Below are positions 17,873-26,484 of a stretch of 64,000 bases of DNA, piece after piece (position 1 is the stretch's first letter; each line of letters starts with the position of its first letter). A model generated the notes under the pieces. The model was given only the letters and a program-made list of their open reading frames with translations, was not told the origin of the DNA and made no database searches. The stretch is taken from contig NZ_CP163528.1 in NCBI RefSeq assembly GCF_041081105.1, positions 5,022,001-5,086,000 of the forward strand, written 5' to 3'. A program made the translations under genes and the position numbers. The DNA comes from Promicromonospora sp. Populi (GTDB taxonomy: Bacteria > Actinomycetota > Actinomycetes > Actinomycetales > Cellulomonadaceae).

Positions 17873-17882
17873 GCCGGTCCGC
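17855..17882. terminator. Bidirectional terminator between fdhD and the transporter small subunit
   Basis: Perfect 11-bp stem (GCGGACCGGCT / AGCCGGTCCGC) with loop GAGCTG. It overlaps the fdhD stop and ends 8 bp from the stop of the convergent gene, so it could serve both strands. No T-run is present. Confidence 0.6.
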
Positions 17883-17889
17883 CCGTGGC

Positions 17890-18030
17890 TCACCCGGTGA
17901 AGAGCGGGATGACGCTCCTAATCGTCTGGAACAGGCCGTAGGCCAGCGGCACGGTCACGACCGCCCAGGTGACGATCAGCCGCGGGACCTGGTTGGAGGT
18001 TCGTTCCGGCGTCTGCTCGGTCATGGTCAC
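17890..18030 (-). CDS. Single-span small membrane protein, probable OFA/MFS transporter small subunit
   Basis: 46 residues; the GTG at 18030 overlaps the transporter stop (GTGA), with an in-frame ATG two codons later. A short polar N-terminus (TMTEQTPERTSNQVPR) is followed by one transmembrane segment (LIVTWAVVTVPLAYGLFQTI) and ends VIPLFTG. Small proteins of this type directly follow oxalate/formate-antiporter-like MFS genes in other bacteria and are annotated as MFS transporter small subunits. The coupling supports complex formation; function is unproven. Confidence 0.75.
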   Translation of the reverse strand: MTMTEQTPERTSNQVPRLIVTWAVVTVPLAYGLFQTIRSVIPLFTG

Positions 18031-19424
18031 ACCTTCCCTTCGGCGAGGTCGCCCGCCGGCGCCGCCGGCTCGTGGAACCGCGCCGCCACGGGCCGGACCA
18101 GCGCGTTGGCCACGAAGCCGACTGCGAGCACGCCCACCATGGTGAACAGCGCGGGCCGGTAGTCCGCGGCGACGAGCTCGCCCGGCGTCCCCTGGGCGTC
18201 GAGGAACCCGTTGATGATGAGCGGCCCGGCGATGCCCGCCGCCGACCACGCGGTGAGCAGGCGGCCGTGGATTGCACCCACCTGGAACGTGCCGAACATG
18301 TCGCGCAGGTAGGCGGGGATGGTCGCGAAGCCACCGCCGTAGAACGACAGAATCACGGCGGCGACGAGCACGAAGATCGCCGTCGACGTGTGCCCCACGG
18401 TGGCCAGCAGCACGTACAGGATCATGCCGACGCCCAGGTACATGACGTAGGTCGGCTTGCGGCCGATGTAGTCCGACGTGGAGGACCAGACGAACCGGCC
18501 GGCCATGTTGAACAGCGACAGGAACGCCACGAAACCGGCCGCCGTCGCCGGCGCGACCGAGGAGATGCCGTCCGTCCGGAAGAAGTCCTGGATCATCGGC
18601 GCGGCCTGCTCCAGGATGCCGATGCCCGCGGTCACGTTGCAGAACAGGACCGTCCACAGGAACCAGAACTGCGGGGTCTTGATCGCGTTCGCGGCGGAGA
18701 CGTTCGCGGTCGACACCATCGGCTTGGCCGCGACCGCACTGGCGTCGAAGCCCGCGGGCGTCCAGCCGGGCGGGGGAACCTTCACCGTGAACACACCGAG
18801 CATCATGACCAGGAAGTACACGATGCCGAGGGTCACGAAGAGCGAAGCGACGGCGCTGCCGGTGGCCACCGAGGTGGGGTCAGAGGGGTCGTAGCCGCTG
18901 TCATAGAACGACATGAGCTGGCGCGACAGGGGTGACGCGACGAGCGCACCGCCGCCGAACCCCATGATCGCCATGCCGGTGGCCAGGCCAGGCCGGTCCG
19001 GGAACCACTTGATCAGCGTGGACACGGGCGAGATGTAGCCGATGCCGAGCCCGATGCCGCCGATGAAGCCGTACCCGAGGTAGACCAGCCAGAGCTGCGA
19101 CGTCGCGATGCCGAGCGCCCCGACGAGGAACCCGGAGGCCCAGAAGGAGGCGGAGGCGAACATTGCGGCGCGCGGCCCGGCCCGCTCCACCCAGGTGCCC
19201 ATCACCGCGGCCGAGAGGCCGAGCATGACGATGGCGATGGAAAAGATGATGCCGATAGCGGTCAGGCTGGACTCGAAGTGGGCGACCAGCGCGCTCTTGT
19301 AGACGCTGGTGGCATAGGCCTGGCCGATGCATAGATGGATCGCGAGCGCCGCAGGCGGAATGAGCCACCTGCTGTAACCCGGCTTCGCCACCGTGTGCTC
19401 GCGGTCGAGGAACGACAGCGCCAC
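18027..19424 (-). CDS. OFA-family MFS transporter (oxalate/formate antiporter-like)
   Basis: 465 residues. GTG 19424 has an excellent ribosome-binding site (GAGGAGGT, 5 bp spacing). Twelve membrane segments are apparent; family features include IHLCIGQAYATSVYKSAL in TM1, GGIGLGIGYISPVSTLIKWFPDRPGLATG (TM4 and the following loop) and NMAGRFVWSSTSDYIGRK in the second half. OFA members exchange oxalate, formate or other carboxylates. The neighbouring formate-dehydrogenase-like enzyme and FdhD favour a formate or oxalate substrate, but this is inference. The gene is coupled to the 46-residue membrane partner downstream. Confidence 0.85.
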   Translation of the reverse strand: MALSFLDREHTVAKPGYSRWLIPPAALAIHLCIGQAYATSVYKSALVAHFESSLTAIGIIFSIAIVMLGLSAAVMGTWVERAGPRAAMFASASFWASGFLVGALGIATSQLWLVYLGYGFIGGIGLGIGYISPVSTLIKWFPDRPGLATGMAIMGFGGGALVASPLSRQLMSFYDSGYDPSDPTSVATGSAVASLFVTLGIVYFLVMMLGVFTVKVPPPGWTPAGFDASAVAAKPMVSTANVSAANAIKTPQFWFLWTVLFCNVTAGIGILEQAAPMIQDFFRTDGISSVAPATAAGFVAFLSLFNMAGRFVWSSTSDYIGRKPTYVMYLGVGMILYVLLATVGHTSTAIFVLVAAVILSFYGGGFATIPAYLRDMFGTFQVGAIHGRLLTAWSAAGIAGPLIINGFLDAQGTPGELVAADYRPALFTMVGVLAVGFVANALVRPVAARFHEPAAPAGDLAEGKV

Positions 19425-19712
19425 GGAGCACCTCCTCGTGCTTGAGGGGTCCGGCCGCTGGGAATGCGGTTTCACCCCGGTTCGCTGCGCACGCTACTCA
19501 CGCTCAATGTCCGGGTCAATGACCGATCGCGTGCCGCGCGCCGCCTGTTTCCGAACCGGGTCCGGTCAGTTTGTGTCGTGTCCCGGGCTGGTCTTGCGGT
19601 GAGCTTCGAGCGGGATCACCGCCGCCGTCGGACACGCGCCGTCGGATGCGACAGATGTCAGTGGCTACGGGCACAATCTGTCCCGACCTTCTAGAAGTGA
19701 GGTAAGGGACAA

Positions 19713-22094
19713 GTGGCAAGTATCAACCGGCGGATCGCCGAGGAGCTGGGTGTCCGCGAGGGACAGGTGACCGCTGCGGTCGACCTGCTCGACGGCGGCG
19801 CGACAGTGCCGTTCATCGCCCGCTACCGCAAGGAGGTCACGGGCACGCTCGACGACGCGCAGCTGCGCACCCTGGAGGAGCGCCTGCGGTACCTCCGGGA
19901 GCTGGAGGAGCGACGCGCGGCGATCCTGGCGTCGGTGGAGGAGCAGGGCAAGCTTGACGACGAGCTGCGTGCCCAGATCCTGTCCGCGGAGACCAAGTCG
20001 CGCCTGGAGGACATCTACCTCCCGTTCAAGCCGAAGCGGCGCACCAAGGCGCAGATCGCCCGCGAGGCCGGCCTGGAGCCGCTCGCCACCGCGCTGCTCG
20101 GCGACCCGTCGCTCGACCCGGTGACGGCCGCGCAGCAGTACGTCGACGCCGAGAAGGGCGTGGCCGACGCCGACACGGCGCTCGCCGGTGCCCGCGCGAT
20201 CCTCGTGGAGCGTATGGGCGAGGACGCCGACCTGATCGGCACGCTGCGCGAGCGGCTGTGGAAGCGCGGTCGGATGCTGTCCACCGTCCGTGACGGGGCA
20301 CAGGACAAGGGCGCCAAGTTCTCGGACTACTTCGAGTTCGGCCAGGCCCTGTCCGGCCTGCCGTCGCACCGTGTGCTCGCCCTCTTCCGCGGTGAGAAGG
20401 AGGACGTGCTGGACCTGACGATCGAGCCGGAGGAGGGCGTCGAGGCGGGCGTGCCGACGTCGTACGAGGCCACGATCGCGCACCAGTTCGACATCACGAA
20501 CCAGGGGCGCCCCGGCGACCGCTGGCTCGCCGACACGGTCCGCTGGGCGTGGCGCACCAAGATCCTGGTGCACCTCGGCATCGATGTGCGGCTGCGGTTG
20601 CGCTCCGAGGCGGAGGACGAGGCCGTGCGCGTGTTCGCGGCCAACCTGCGCGACCTGCTGCTCGCGGCACCCGCGGGTACCCGGGCCACGATGGGTCTTG
20701 ACCCGGGCCTGCGCACCGGCGTGAAGGTCGCCGTCGTGGACGCGACCGGCAAGGTCGTCGAGTACGCGACGATCTACCCGCACCAGCCGGCGAACCGCTG
20801 GGACGAGTCGCTCGCCACGCTTGCCACGCTGGCCAAGAAGCACAACGTCGACCTCGTGGCGATCGGCAACGGCACGGCGTCGCGCGAGACCGAGCGACTG
20901 GCGGCCGACCTGATGAAGAAGGCGCCGGAGCTCGGGCTGACCAAGGCGATCGTGTCGGAGGCGGGCGCGTCCGTGTACTCGGCGTCCGCCTACGCGAGCG
21001 CCGAGCTGCCGGACCTGGACGTGTCCATCCGGGGCGCGGTCTCCATCGCGCGCCGCCTGCAGGACCCGCTGGCCGAGCTCGTGAAGATCGACCCCCGGTC
21101 GATCGGCGTGGGCCAGTACCAGCACGACATCACCGAGACCAAGCTCTCGCGGTCCCTGGACGCCGTGGTGGAGGACTGCGTGAACGGCGTCGGTGTTGAC
21201 CTCAATACGGCGTCGGTGCCGCTGCTGTCCCGCGTCTCGGGCATCACCTCGACGCTCGCGGAGAACATCGTGGCCCACCGGGACGCCAACGGGCCGTACG
21301 CGTCGCGGGCGGCGCTCAAGGGCGTTCCTCGACTGGGACCCAAGGCGTTCGAGCAGTGCGCGGGCTTCCTCAAGGTCTCGGGCGGCGCCGAACCGCTCGA
21401 CGCGTCGTCCGTGCACCCCGAGGCGTACCCGCTGGCGCGGCGCATCGTGTCGGCGTCCGGGGCCGAGGTCACGGGGCTCATCGGCAACGGTGGTGCGCTG
21501 CGCACGCTCAAGCCCACTCAGTTCGTGGACGAGACGTTCGGCCTGCCCACGGTCACCGACATCTTCGCCGAGCTGGAGAAGCCGGGCCGCGACCCGCGGC
21601 CCGCGTTCACCACGGCGTCCTTCGCGGACGGCGTCGAGACGCTCGGCGACCTGGTGCCCGGCATGGTGCTGGAGGGCCAGGTCACCAACGTCGCGGCGTT
21701 CGGGGCCTTCGTGGACATCGGTGTGCACCAGGACGGGCTCGTGCACGTCTCGGCGATGTCCAAGAACTTCGTCAGCGACCCGCGCGAGGTCGTGAAGTCG
21801 GGCGACATCGTCAAGGTGAAGGTCATGGACGTGGACCTGCAGCGCAAGCGGGTAGCGCTGACGCTGCGCCTGGACGACGAGGTTGGCGCTGCCCCAGGCG
21901 GCCGGGCGTCCGGTGGTTCGCGGTCCGGAGGTTCCGGTGGCACCGGAGGCCAGGGCGGCGACCGGCAGGGCGGGCGTGGCGGCGGACGACAGGGCGGTGG
22001 ACAGCGCGGCGGCGACCGGCAGGGCGGCGGCGGTCGTCCGGCACCCGCGGACACAGCGATGGCGGACGCCCTGCGGAAGGCCGGCCTGGCCTGA
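19713..22094 (+). CDS. tex: Tex-family RNA-binding transcription accessory protein
   Basis: 793 residues, GTG start preceded by GAGGTAAGGG. Tex architecture is visible: N-terminal helical region (INRRIAEELGVREGQVTAAVDLLDGG, VPFIARYRKEVTG), YqgF-like domain (MGLDPGLRTGVKVAVVD at ~330, AIGNGTASRETE), HhH pair (LNTASVPLLSRVSGITSTLAENIV; LKGVPRLGPKAFEQCAGFL) and an S1 domain at ~650-720 (VPGMVLEGQVTNVAAFGAFVD, DGLVHVS). A Gly/Arg/Gln-rich low-complexity tail (~725-775) is added, probably for nonspecific RNA contact. Tex binds nucleic acid and has roles in transcription. A strong hairpin terminator follows. Confidence 0.93.
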   Translation: MASINRRIAEELGVREGQVTAAVDLLDGGATVPFIARYRKEVTGTLDDAQLRTLEERLRYLRELEERRAAILASVEEQGKLDDELRAQILSAETKSRLEDIYLPFKPKRRTKAQIAREAGLEPLATALLGDPSLDPVTAAQQYVDAEKGVADADTALAGARAILVERMGEDADLIGTLRERLWKRGRMLSTVRDGAQDKGAKFSDYFEFGQALSGLPSHRVLALFRGEKEDVLDLTIEPEEGVEAGVPTSYEATIAHQFDITNQGRPGDRWLADTVRWAWRTKILVHLGIDVRLRLRSEAEDEAVRVFAANLRDLLLAAPAGTRATMGLDPGLRTGVKVAVVDATGKVVEYATIYPHQPANRWDESLATLATLAKKHNVDLVAIGNGTASRETERLAADLMKKAPELGLTKAIVSEAGASVYSASAYASAELPDLDVSIRGAVSIARRLQDPLAELVKIDPRSIGVGQYQHDITETKLSRSLDAVVEDCVNGVGVDLNTASVPLLSRVSGITSTLAENIVAHRDANGPYASRAALKGVPRLGPKAFEQCAGFLKVSGGAEPLDASSVHPEAYPLARRIVSASGAEVTGLIGNGGALRTLKPTQFVDETFGLPTVTDIFAELEKPGRDPRPAFTTASFADGVETLGDLVPGMVLEGQVTNVAAFGAFVDIGVHQDGLVHVSAMSKNFVSDPREVVKSGDIVKVKVMDVDLQRKRVALTLRLDDEVGAAPGGRASGGSRSGGSGGTGGQGGDRQGGRGGGRQGGGQRGGDRQGGGGRPAPADTAMADALRKAGLA

Positions 22095-22105
22095 CCTTGT
22101 CAGAT

Positions 22106-22167
22106 GCTCCAGGCTCGTTGGACGTGCAGATCACCGGGGCGACCTGCACGCCCAACGGGTCTGGAGC
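22106..22167 (+). terminator. Long hairpin terminator after tex
   Basis: 24-nt arms 22106-22129 (GCTCCAGGCTCGTTGGACGT...) and 22144-22167 pair at 20 of 24 positions with a 14-nt loop. It lies between the convergent tex and HigA-like genes, so it may act for both. Confidence 0.6.
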
Positions 22168-22173
22168 GTTCGG

Positions 22174-22491
22174 TCAGGCAGGAAGGTCGTAGGTTCGGTC
22201 GCCGAAGTCAGCGATGATGCGGACCTTGCCGCCGAGGGCCGCGATGTAAGACTCGAGCGTGGCGAGCTCGGTGCGGGAGATCTCGCCGTGCTCGATCGCG
22301 GAGACCCGGCGCTGCGAGACGCCCATTGCCGCCCCGACCTCGGCCTGAGTGCGGTGCATCTCGGTGCGGATCTGGGCGAGGTGGTACGCGGCGATCTCCC
22401 GCTCGCTGCGTGCACGCGCTGTGGCCTCTCGTTCGGGTGTGACAGGTCGCTTGGCCTTGACGTCTCGCCATGACGTGAACTCGGTGCTCAT
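22174..22491 (-). CDS. XRE-family helix-turn-helix antitoxin (HigA-like)
   Basis: 105 residues from ATG 22491, overlapping the toxin stop (ATGA). An N-terminal linker (MSTEFTSWRDVKAKRPVTPE) is followed by a helix-turn-helix at ~35-85 (RTEMHRTQAEVGAAMGVS, QRRVSAIEHGEISRTELATL) and a C-terminal strand (KVRIIADFGDRTYDL). The order toxin-then-antitoxin is that of HigBA-type modules; the protein is expected to neutralise the RelE-fold toxin and repress the operon. Confidence 0.85.
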   Translation of the reverse strand: MSTEFTSWRDVKAKRPVTPEREATARARSEREIAAYHLAQIRTEMHRTQAEVGAAMGVSQRRVSAIEHGEISRTELATLESYIAALGGKVRIIADFGDRTYDLPA

Positions 22492-22832
22492 CGCTTCTCC
22501 TCCTGCGCGTCGAGCCATCCCGTGAACCTGTCCTCCGCCAGTCGGATGGCTGAGGGATACCAGGCGTTCCATGATCCGGCCTTGTCGCCGGCAACCAGCA
22601 GGATTGCCCGCCGGTTCGGGTCGAAGAGGAACAGGATGCGGATCGTATCGGCTCGTAATTCCTTCATGTTGTGTCGGTTGCTTCGGGTGATCCGGTCCAC
22701 TGCGGGTCGTCCCAACTGTGGACCGTTGACTTCGAGCAGGTCGATCCGAGCCGACACCAGGTCATATGTGTCGTCGGGTAGGCCGAGTACGAACGACTCG
22801 ACTTCAGGATGGAGGATGACTTCCCAGGGCAT
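22488..22832 (-). CDS. RelE/HigB-superfamily toxin (phage Gp49-like)
   Basis: 114 residues. The fold signature is clear: WEVILHPEVESFVLGLP, LEVNGPQLGRPAVDRI, NMKELRADTIRILFLFDPNR and AILLVAGDKAGSWNAWY, matching Gp49-like HigB toxins, ribosome-dependent mRNA endonucleases. A TAGAA-N8-TTCTA palindrome lies 10 bp upstream. Codon use is less GC3-rich than tex or the downstream reductase, consistent with horizontal acquisition. Confidence 0.87.
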   Translation of the reverse strand: MPWEVILHPEVESFVLGLPDDTYDLVSARIDLLEVNGPQLGRPAVDRITRSNRHNMKELRADTIRILFLFDPNRRAILLVAGDKAGSWNAWYPSAIRLAEDRFTGWLDAQEEKR

Positions 22833-22842
22833 CCCCGCACCC

Positions 22843-22860
22843 TAGAACGTATGCATTCTA
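22843..22860 (-). promoter_or_regulatory. Putative promoter/operator of the HigBA-like pair
   Basis: Imperfect palindrome TAGAACGTATGCATTCTA. On the minus strand it reads TAGAATGCAT, a good -10 hexamer (TAGAAT) about 25 bp before the toxin ATG, so repressor binding would block the promoter. Inferred from position and symmetry. Confidence 0.5.
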
Positions 22861-22925
22861 TCCGCGATCGCTCCGTGTGGGAAGGTTGGCAGCGCGGACC
22901 CGCGTCATGGGGGGAGGATGACGGC

Positions 22926-24485
22926 ATGAGTCTTTCCGAGGAGTCCTTCGACGTCATCGTCATCGGGGGCGGGCCGGTGGGCGAGAACGCGGCCGACCGC
23001 GCCTCGCGCACCGGCCTCTCCGTCGCCCTGGTCGAGTCCGAGCTGGTGGGCGGTGAGTGCTCCTACTGGGCGTGCATGCCGTCCAAGGTGCTGCTGCGCG
23101 CGGGTGCCGTCCGTGCGCTTGCGCGCGAGACGCCCGGCCTGACGGACCCCGGCCCGCCCGACGTCGCCGCCGTCCTCGCCCGGCGTGACGAGATCACCAG
23201 CAACTGGGATGACGCCGGGCAGGTCTCCTGGGTCGAGGGCGCCGGCCTGACGCTCGTGCGCGGGCACGGCCGGTTGGTCGGCGAGCGGCTCGTGGAGGTC
23301 ACGGTGCCGAAGGATGACGACGGCGAGTCCGGCGGCGGCCTCGCGGAGGCGGAGGCCGGGGGCGCACCCGCGACCCGGCTCCTCCGCGCCCGGCACGCCG
23401 TGATCGTCGCGACTGGCAGCGTGCCCGTGCTGCCCGGCGTCCCGGGGCTGGCGGAGGCCTCGCCCTGGTCCAGCCGCGAGGCGACGGCGGCCGAGGCGAT
23501 CCCCGAGTCCCTCGTTGTGGTCGGCGGCGGCGTGGTGGGCGTCGAGATGGCGAACGCCTACGCGGATCTCGGTGCGCAGGTGACGCTGCTGGCCCGGGGC
23601 GGCCTGCTCACGAACGCTGAGCCGTTCGCGGGCGAGATGGTCGCCGACTCGTTGCGCGCGATCGGCGTCGACATCCGGACCGGCGTGGAGCTCAGCTCGG
23701 TCGAGCGGCCCGGCACCGGCGCGGAGAACGAGCCCGCCGGTCCCGTGACGGTCACCCTGTCCGACGGCGCGCGGGTGACTGCCGCCGAGATCCTCGTGGC
23801 GACCGGACGTGTGCCGCGCACGGCCGACCTGAACGTCGAGAGCGTCGGCCTTGACGACTCCGCGCTGGGCCGCGGCGGGGCGCTCGTCGTCGACGAGTCG
23901 ATGCAGGTCACGGGCGTACCGGAAGGCTGGCTGTACGCGTGCGGCGACGTGACCGGCCGCGCCCCGACCACGCACCAGGGCAAGTATCAGGGGCGGGTGG
24001 TCGGCGACGTGGTGGCTGCTCGGTACGGCACGGAGGCTGGTGACCGGGCACCGACGAGCGGTGACCCGGCGCCCGTCGTCGGGCAGGAGGGGAAGCCGTG
24101 GTCGCGGTATGCCGCGACCGCCGACCAGACGGCGCGGGTCCAGGTCGTGTTCACGCGGCCGCAGGTGAGCTGGGTGGGGCCGACGGAGCGCGAGGCGCGC
24201 GCGGCCGGGATCCCGGTGGAGGCCGTGTCCTACGACCTGTCCTGGGTGTCCGGCGCGAGCGTGGAGACGCCCGGCTACTCGGGCCGCGCCCAGGTGCTCG
24301 TCGACACGCAGCGGCGGGTCCTCGTGGGCGCCACCTTCGTGGGGCCGGACGCCGGGGAGATGCTGCACGCCGCGACCATCGCCGTCGTCGGCGAGGTACC
24401 GCTGGACCGCCTGTGGCACGCGGTCCCCGCCTACCCGACGGTCAGCGAGGTCTGGCTCCGCTTCCTGGAGTCCTACGGCCTCTGA
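22926..24485 (+). CDS. FAD/NAD(P)-dependent disulfide-reductase-like oxidoreductase
   Basis: 519 residues; ATG 22926 follows GGGGGGAGGATG. The N-terminal FAD site is FDVIVIGGGPVGENAAD (~9-24), the redox cysteine pair is in GGECSYWACMPSK (Cys45, Cys50), the NAD(P) site is VVVGGGVVGVEMANAYADLG (~199-218), and the second FAD motif is ACGDVTGRAPTTHQGKY. The fold is that of lipoamide dehydrogenase and mercuric reductase. The C-terminal catalytic HPT motif is altered: LWHAVPAYPTVSEVWL has Tyr before Pro-Thr where active dithiol enzymes have His. It is therefore probably not a lipoamide dehydrogenase; the substrate is unknown. Confidence 0.85.
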   Translation: MSLSEESFDVIVIGGGPVGENAADRASRTGLSVALVESELVGGECSYWACMPSKVLLRAGAVRALARETPGLTDPGPPDVAAVLARRDEITSNWDDAGQVSWVEGAGLTLVRGHGRLVGERLVEVTVPKDDDGESGGGLAEAEAGGAPATRLLRARHAVIVATGSVPVLPGVPGLAEASPWSSREATAAEAIPESLVVVGGGVVGVEMANAYADLGAQVTLLARGGLLTNAEPFAGEMVADSLRAIGVDIRTGVELSSVERPGTGAENEPAGPVTVTLSDGARVTAAEILVATGRVPRTADLNVESVGLDDSALGRGGALVVDESMQVTGVPEGWLYACGDVTGRAPTTHQGKYQGRVVGDVVAARYGTEAGDRAPTSGDPAPVVGQEGKPWSRYAATADQTARVQVVFTRPQVSWVGPTEREARAAGIPVEAVSYDLSWVSGASVETPGYSGRAQVLVDTQRRVLVGATFVGPDAGEMLHAATIAVVGEVPLDRLWHAVPAYPTVSEVWLRFLESYGL

Positions 24486-24518
24486 CCGGACCCCGCGCCG
24501 CCGTCGGCTGCCAAACGT

Positions 24519-24578
24519 TTTGAGACCTAGGTTTCTTCGCTTTGGAGGGCTCCAAAGCGAAGAAACCTAGGACTCAAA
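24519..24578. terminator. 60-bp near-perfect palindrome between convergent genes
   Basis: Arms 24519-24546 and 24551-24578 (28 nt each) have one mismatch and a GGGC loop; the inner 21 bp (CCTAGGTTTCTTCGCTTTGG...) are perfect. It is markedly A+T-richer than its surroundings. Its position between the convergent reductase and osmoprotectant-binding genes suggests a bidirectional terminator, although it is longer than usual. Confidence 0.6.
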
Positions 24579-24607
24579 GGGGAAGTAGGAACGCAGCCCC
24601 TGCCGAA

Positions 24608-25642
24608 CTACTCCGTCGGGGTCAGGGAGCCGTCCGAGCTGAAGACCAGGCCCAAGGTGACCTCGCCCTGCTGGAGGGCGCTCTTGGTCAGGGGGCCGCC
24701 GGCGTCCAGCGAGCGGAACTCCGCGAACTGGAGACCGTAGGTCTCCTCAAGACCCGGCTGGCAGAACGGGCGCTCGGTGCACTCCGGCGGGCCGCCGAGC
24801 ACGAGGCCGCCGCAGGTCTCGGCGAGCTCGCTGAGCGTGGCGATGCCGTGCTCGTCGGCGAAGGCCTGGGTCACGGCGAACGCGTTCTGGTCCTGTGCGG
24901 GGGAGGGCGTGCCGAAGACGAGGCCGACCTCCTCGCCCAGGCCGGTGAGGGCCTCGACCGTGGCGTCGAGGTCGCTGCTGGCGACCGCATCGGCGTCGGC
25001 CCCGTTGACGTCGTGGTTGAGGAACTCCGTGAGGGTGCCCACGTACTCGGGGATCACCTGGACCTGGTCGCCGCTCTCCAGCGCGGGCAGGTAGGCCTCA
25101 CGGTTGCCGATGGTCGTGACCTCGGCGTCGTACCCGGCGGCGTTCAGCACCGTCGCGTAGATGGTGCCGAGCGTGGCGCTCTCGGCGAAGTCGGCGGCGC
25201 CGACGATGATCTCGCCGCTGCCGGTCGCCTCGGGGCTGTCGAGGCCGGCGTCGGCCACGAACTCCTCGGCGACCTCCTGCGAGGTGCGGCGGTCGACGTC
25301 CACGGACCGGTTCAGGCCGATCAGCGTGTTGGTGTCGAGCGCGGCCGAGACCGTGTCGAGCAGCGAGATCAGCGTGTCGTCGCCCTCCACCGCGGCGGCG
25401 TTCACCGCGGGGATGATGTTGTCGACGGTCTGCAGCTGCTGGTCGTCGTCCAGGACCACGAGCTCGTCGCCCGGGACCGCCTCACAGGCGGCGAGGTCGG
25501 CGCCGCCCGTCGAGCTGTCGGTGCTGCCGCCACCGCCCGCGGAACCGGGTGCACCGCAAGCGGTCAGGAGCGTGAGGCTGAGCACCGCGGCCGCTGCGCC
25601 GAGCGCGCGGGGCAGTGAGACGTGTGTACGGGGGAGCTTCAT
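24608..25642 (-). CDS. Glycine betaine/osmoprotectant ABC transporter substrate-binding lipoprotein (OpuAC/ProX type)
   Basis: 344 residues with a lipoprotein signal (SLPRALGAAAAVLSLTLLTACG, lipid Cys29) and a Gly/Ser linker. The mature part has the OpuAC-type features IIVGAADFAESATLGTIYATVLNAAGY and VIPEYVGTLTEFLNHDV, with NAFAVTQAFADEHGIATLSEL later, typical of quaternary-ammonium-binding proteins. It lies 158 bp downstream of the permease pair on the same strand and may have its own promoter. It would capture betaine, choline or carnitine outside the membrane. Confidence 0.87.
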   Translation of the reverse strand: MKLPRTHVSLPRALGAAAAVLSLTLLTACGAPGSAGGGGSTDSSTGGADLAACEAVPGDELVVLDDDQQLQTVDNIIPAVNAAAVEGDDTLISLLDTVSAALDTNTLIGLNRSVDVDRRTSQEVAEEFVADAGLDSPEATGSGEIIVGAADFAESATLGTIYATVLNAAGYDAEVTTIGNREAYLPALESGDQVQVIPEYVGTLTEFLNHDVNGADADAVASSDLDATVEALTGLGEEVGLVFGTPSPAQDQNAFAVTQAFADEHGIATLSELAETCGGLVLGGPPECTERPFCQPGLEETYGLQFAEFRSLDAGGPLTKSALQQGEVTLGLVFSSDGSLTPTE

Positions 25643-25800
25643 CGAATGTCTCCGAGTTGTGAGGGACGTACATCTGTTCTACGACTTCGATCGACCCTAT
25701 TCGAACCCGGGAGGTCGCCCAAGGCAAGGGCGAACCTGTCTCATTACGTGGTCGTTACGGTTCGCCCGGCCGTGGTGCGCCGGAGCGGGGCGCGGTGCGG

Positions 25801-26484
25801 CTAGCGAGCGCCCGCGCGGAGCGGGGCGGGGGTGGCCAGGCGCTGCCCGACCGCGAGGACGGCGTCGATCACGAGGCAGAGCCCCGCGACCACCACACCG
25901 CCGGCCAGCACCTCGCCGTACCGCTGTGTGCCCATGCCGAGCGCGATGATCTGGCCCAGGCCGCCGCCGCCCGCGAGTGCCGCGAGCGGGATGGTGGCGA
26001 CGACCTGCACGATGGTGACCCGCAGGCCGGCGGCGACCAGGGTGGTGGCGAGCGGCAGCTCGACCTGCAGCAGGATGCGTCCGCCGCTCATGCCCATGCC
26101 GCGGGCGGCGTCGCGGGCGTCGGGGTCGGCGCCGCGCACACCCTCGTAGGTGTTGACCAGGAGCACGGGTACGGCGAAGAACGCGGCGGCGATGACGGTG
26201 GCGGTGTTGCCGAACAGCCCGCCTGCGGCGAGCAGCAGGATGATGCCGAGCGTGGGCAGCGCCCGGGACGCGTTGGTGAGCCAGACGACGACGCCCGCAC
26301 CTCGCCCGCTGTGCCCGAGCCATGCGCCGAGCGGGATCGCCACGGCGGCGGCCACCAGGACGGCGACGGCGGTCATGAGCAGGTGCTCGCCCGTCAGGTC
26401 GAGCACACCGCCGGGCTCGGTCCAGGTCAGGGGGTCGTTGAGCCAGACGAGGGCTTGCTCGACGACGCTGGTCGGGGCGCTCAT
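25801..26484 (-). CDS. Osmoprotectant ABC transporter permease (second)
   Basis: 227 residues from ATG 26484, overlapping the stop of the first permease (ATGA). Six or so membrane segments and the BPD_transp_1 motif region RDAARGMGMSGGRILLQVELPLA (~139-161), followed by AGLRVTIVQVVATIPLAALAGGGGLG. Paired permeases of this type (OpuBB/OpuBD arrangement) form a heterodimeric channel with the ATPase encoded on the opposite strand at 27183. Confidence 0.86.
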   Translation of the reverse strand: MSAPTSVVEQALVWLNDPLTWTEPGGVLDLTGEHLLMTAVAVLVAAAVAIPLGAWLGHSGRGAGVVVWLTNASRALPTLGIILLLAAGGLFGNTATVIAAAFFAVPVLLVNTYEGVRGADPDARDAARGMGMSGGRILLQVELPLATTLVAAGLRVTIVQVVATIPLAALAGGGGLGQIIALGMGTQRYGEVLAGGVVVAGLCLVIDAVLAVGQRLATPAPLRAGAR

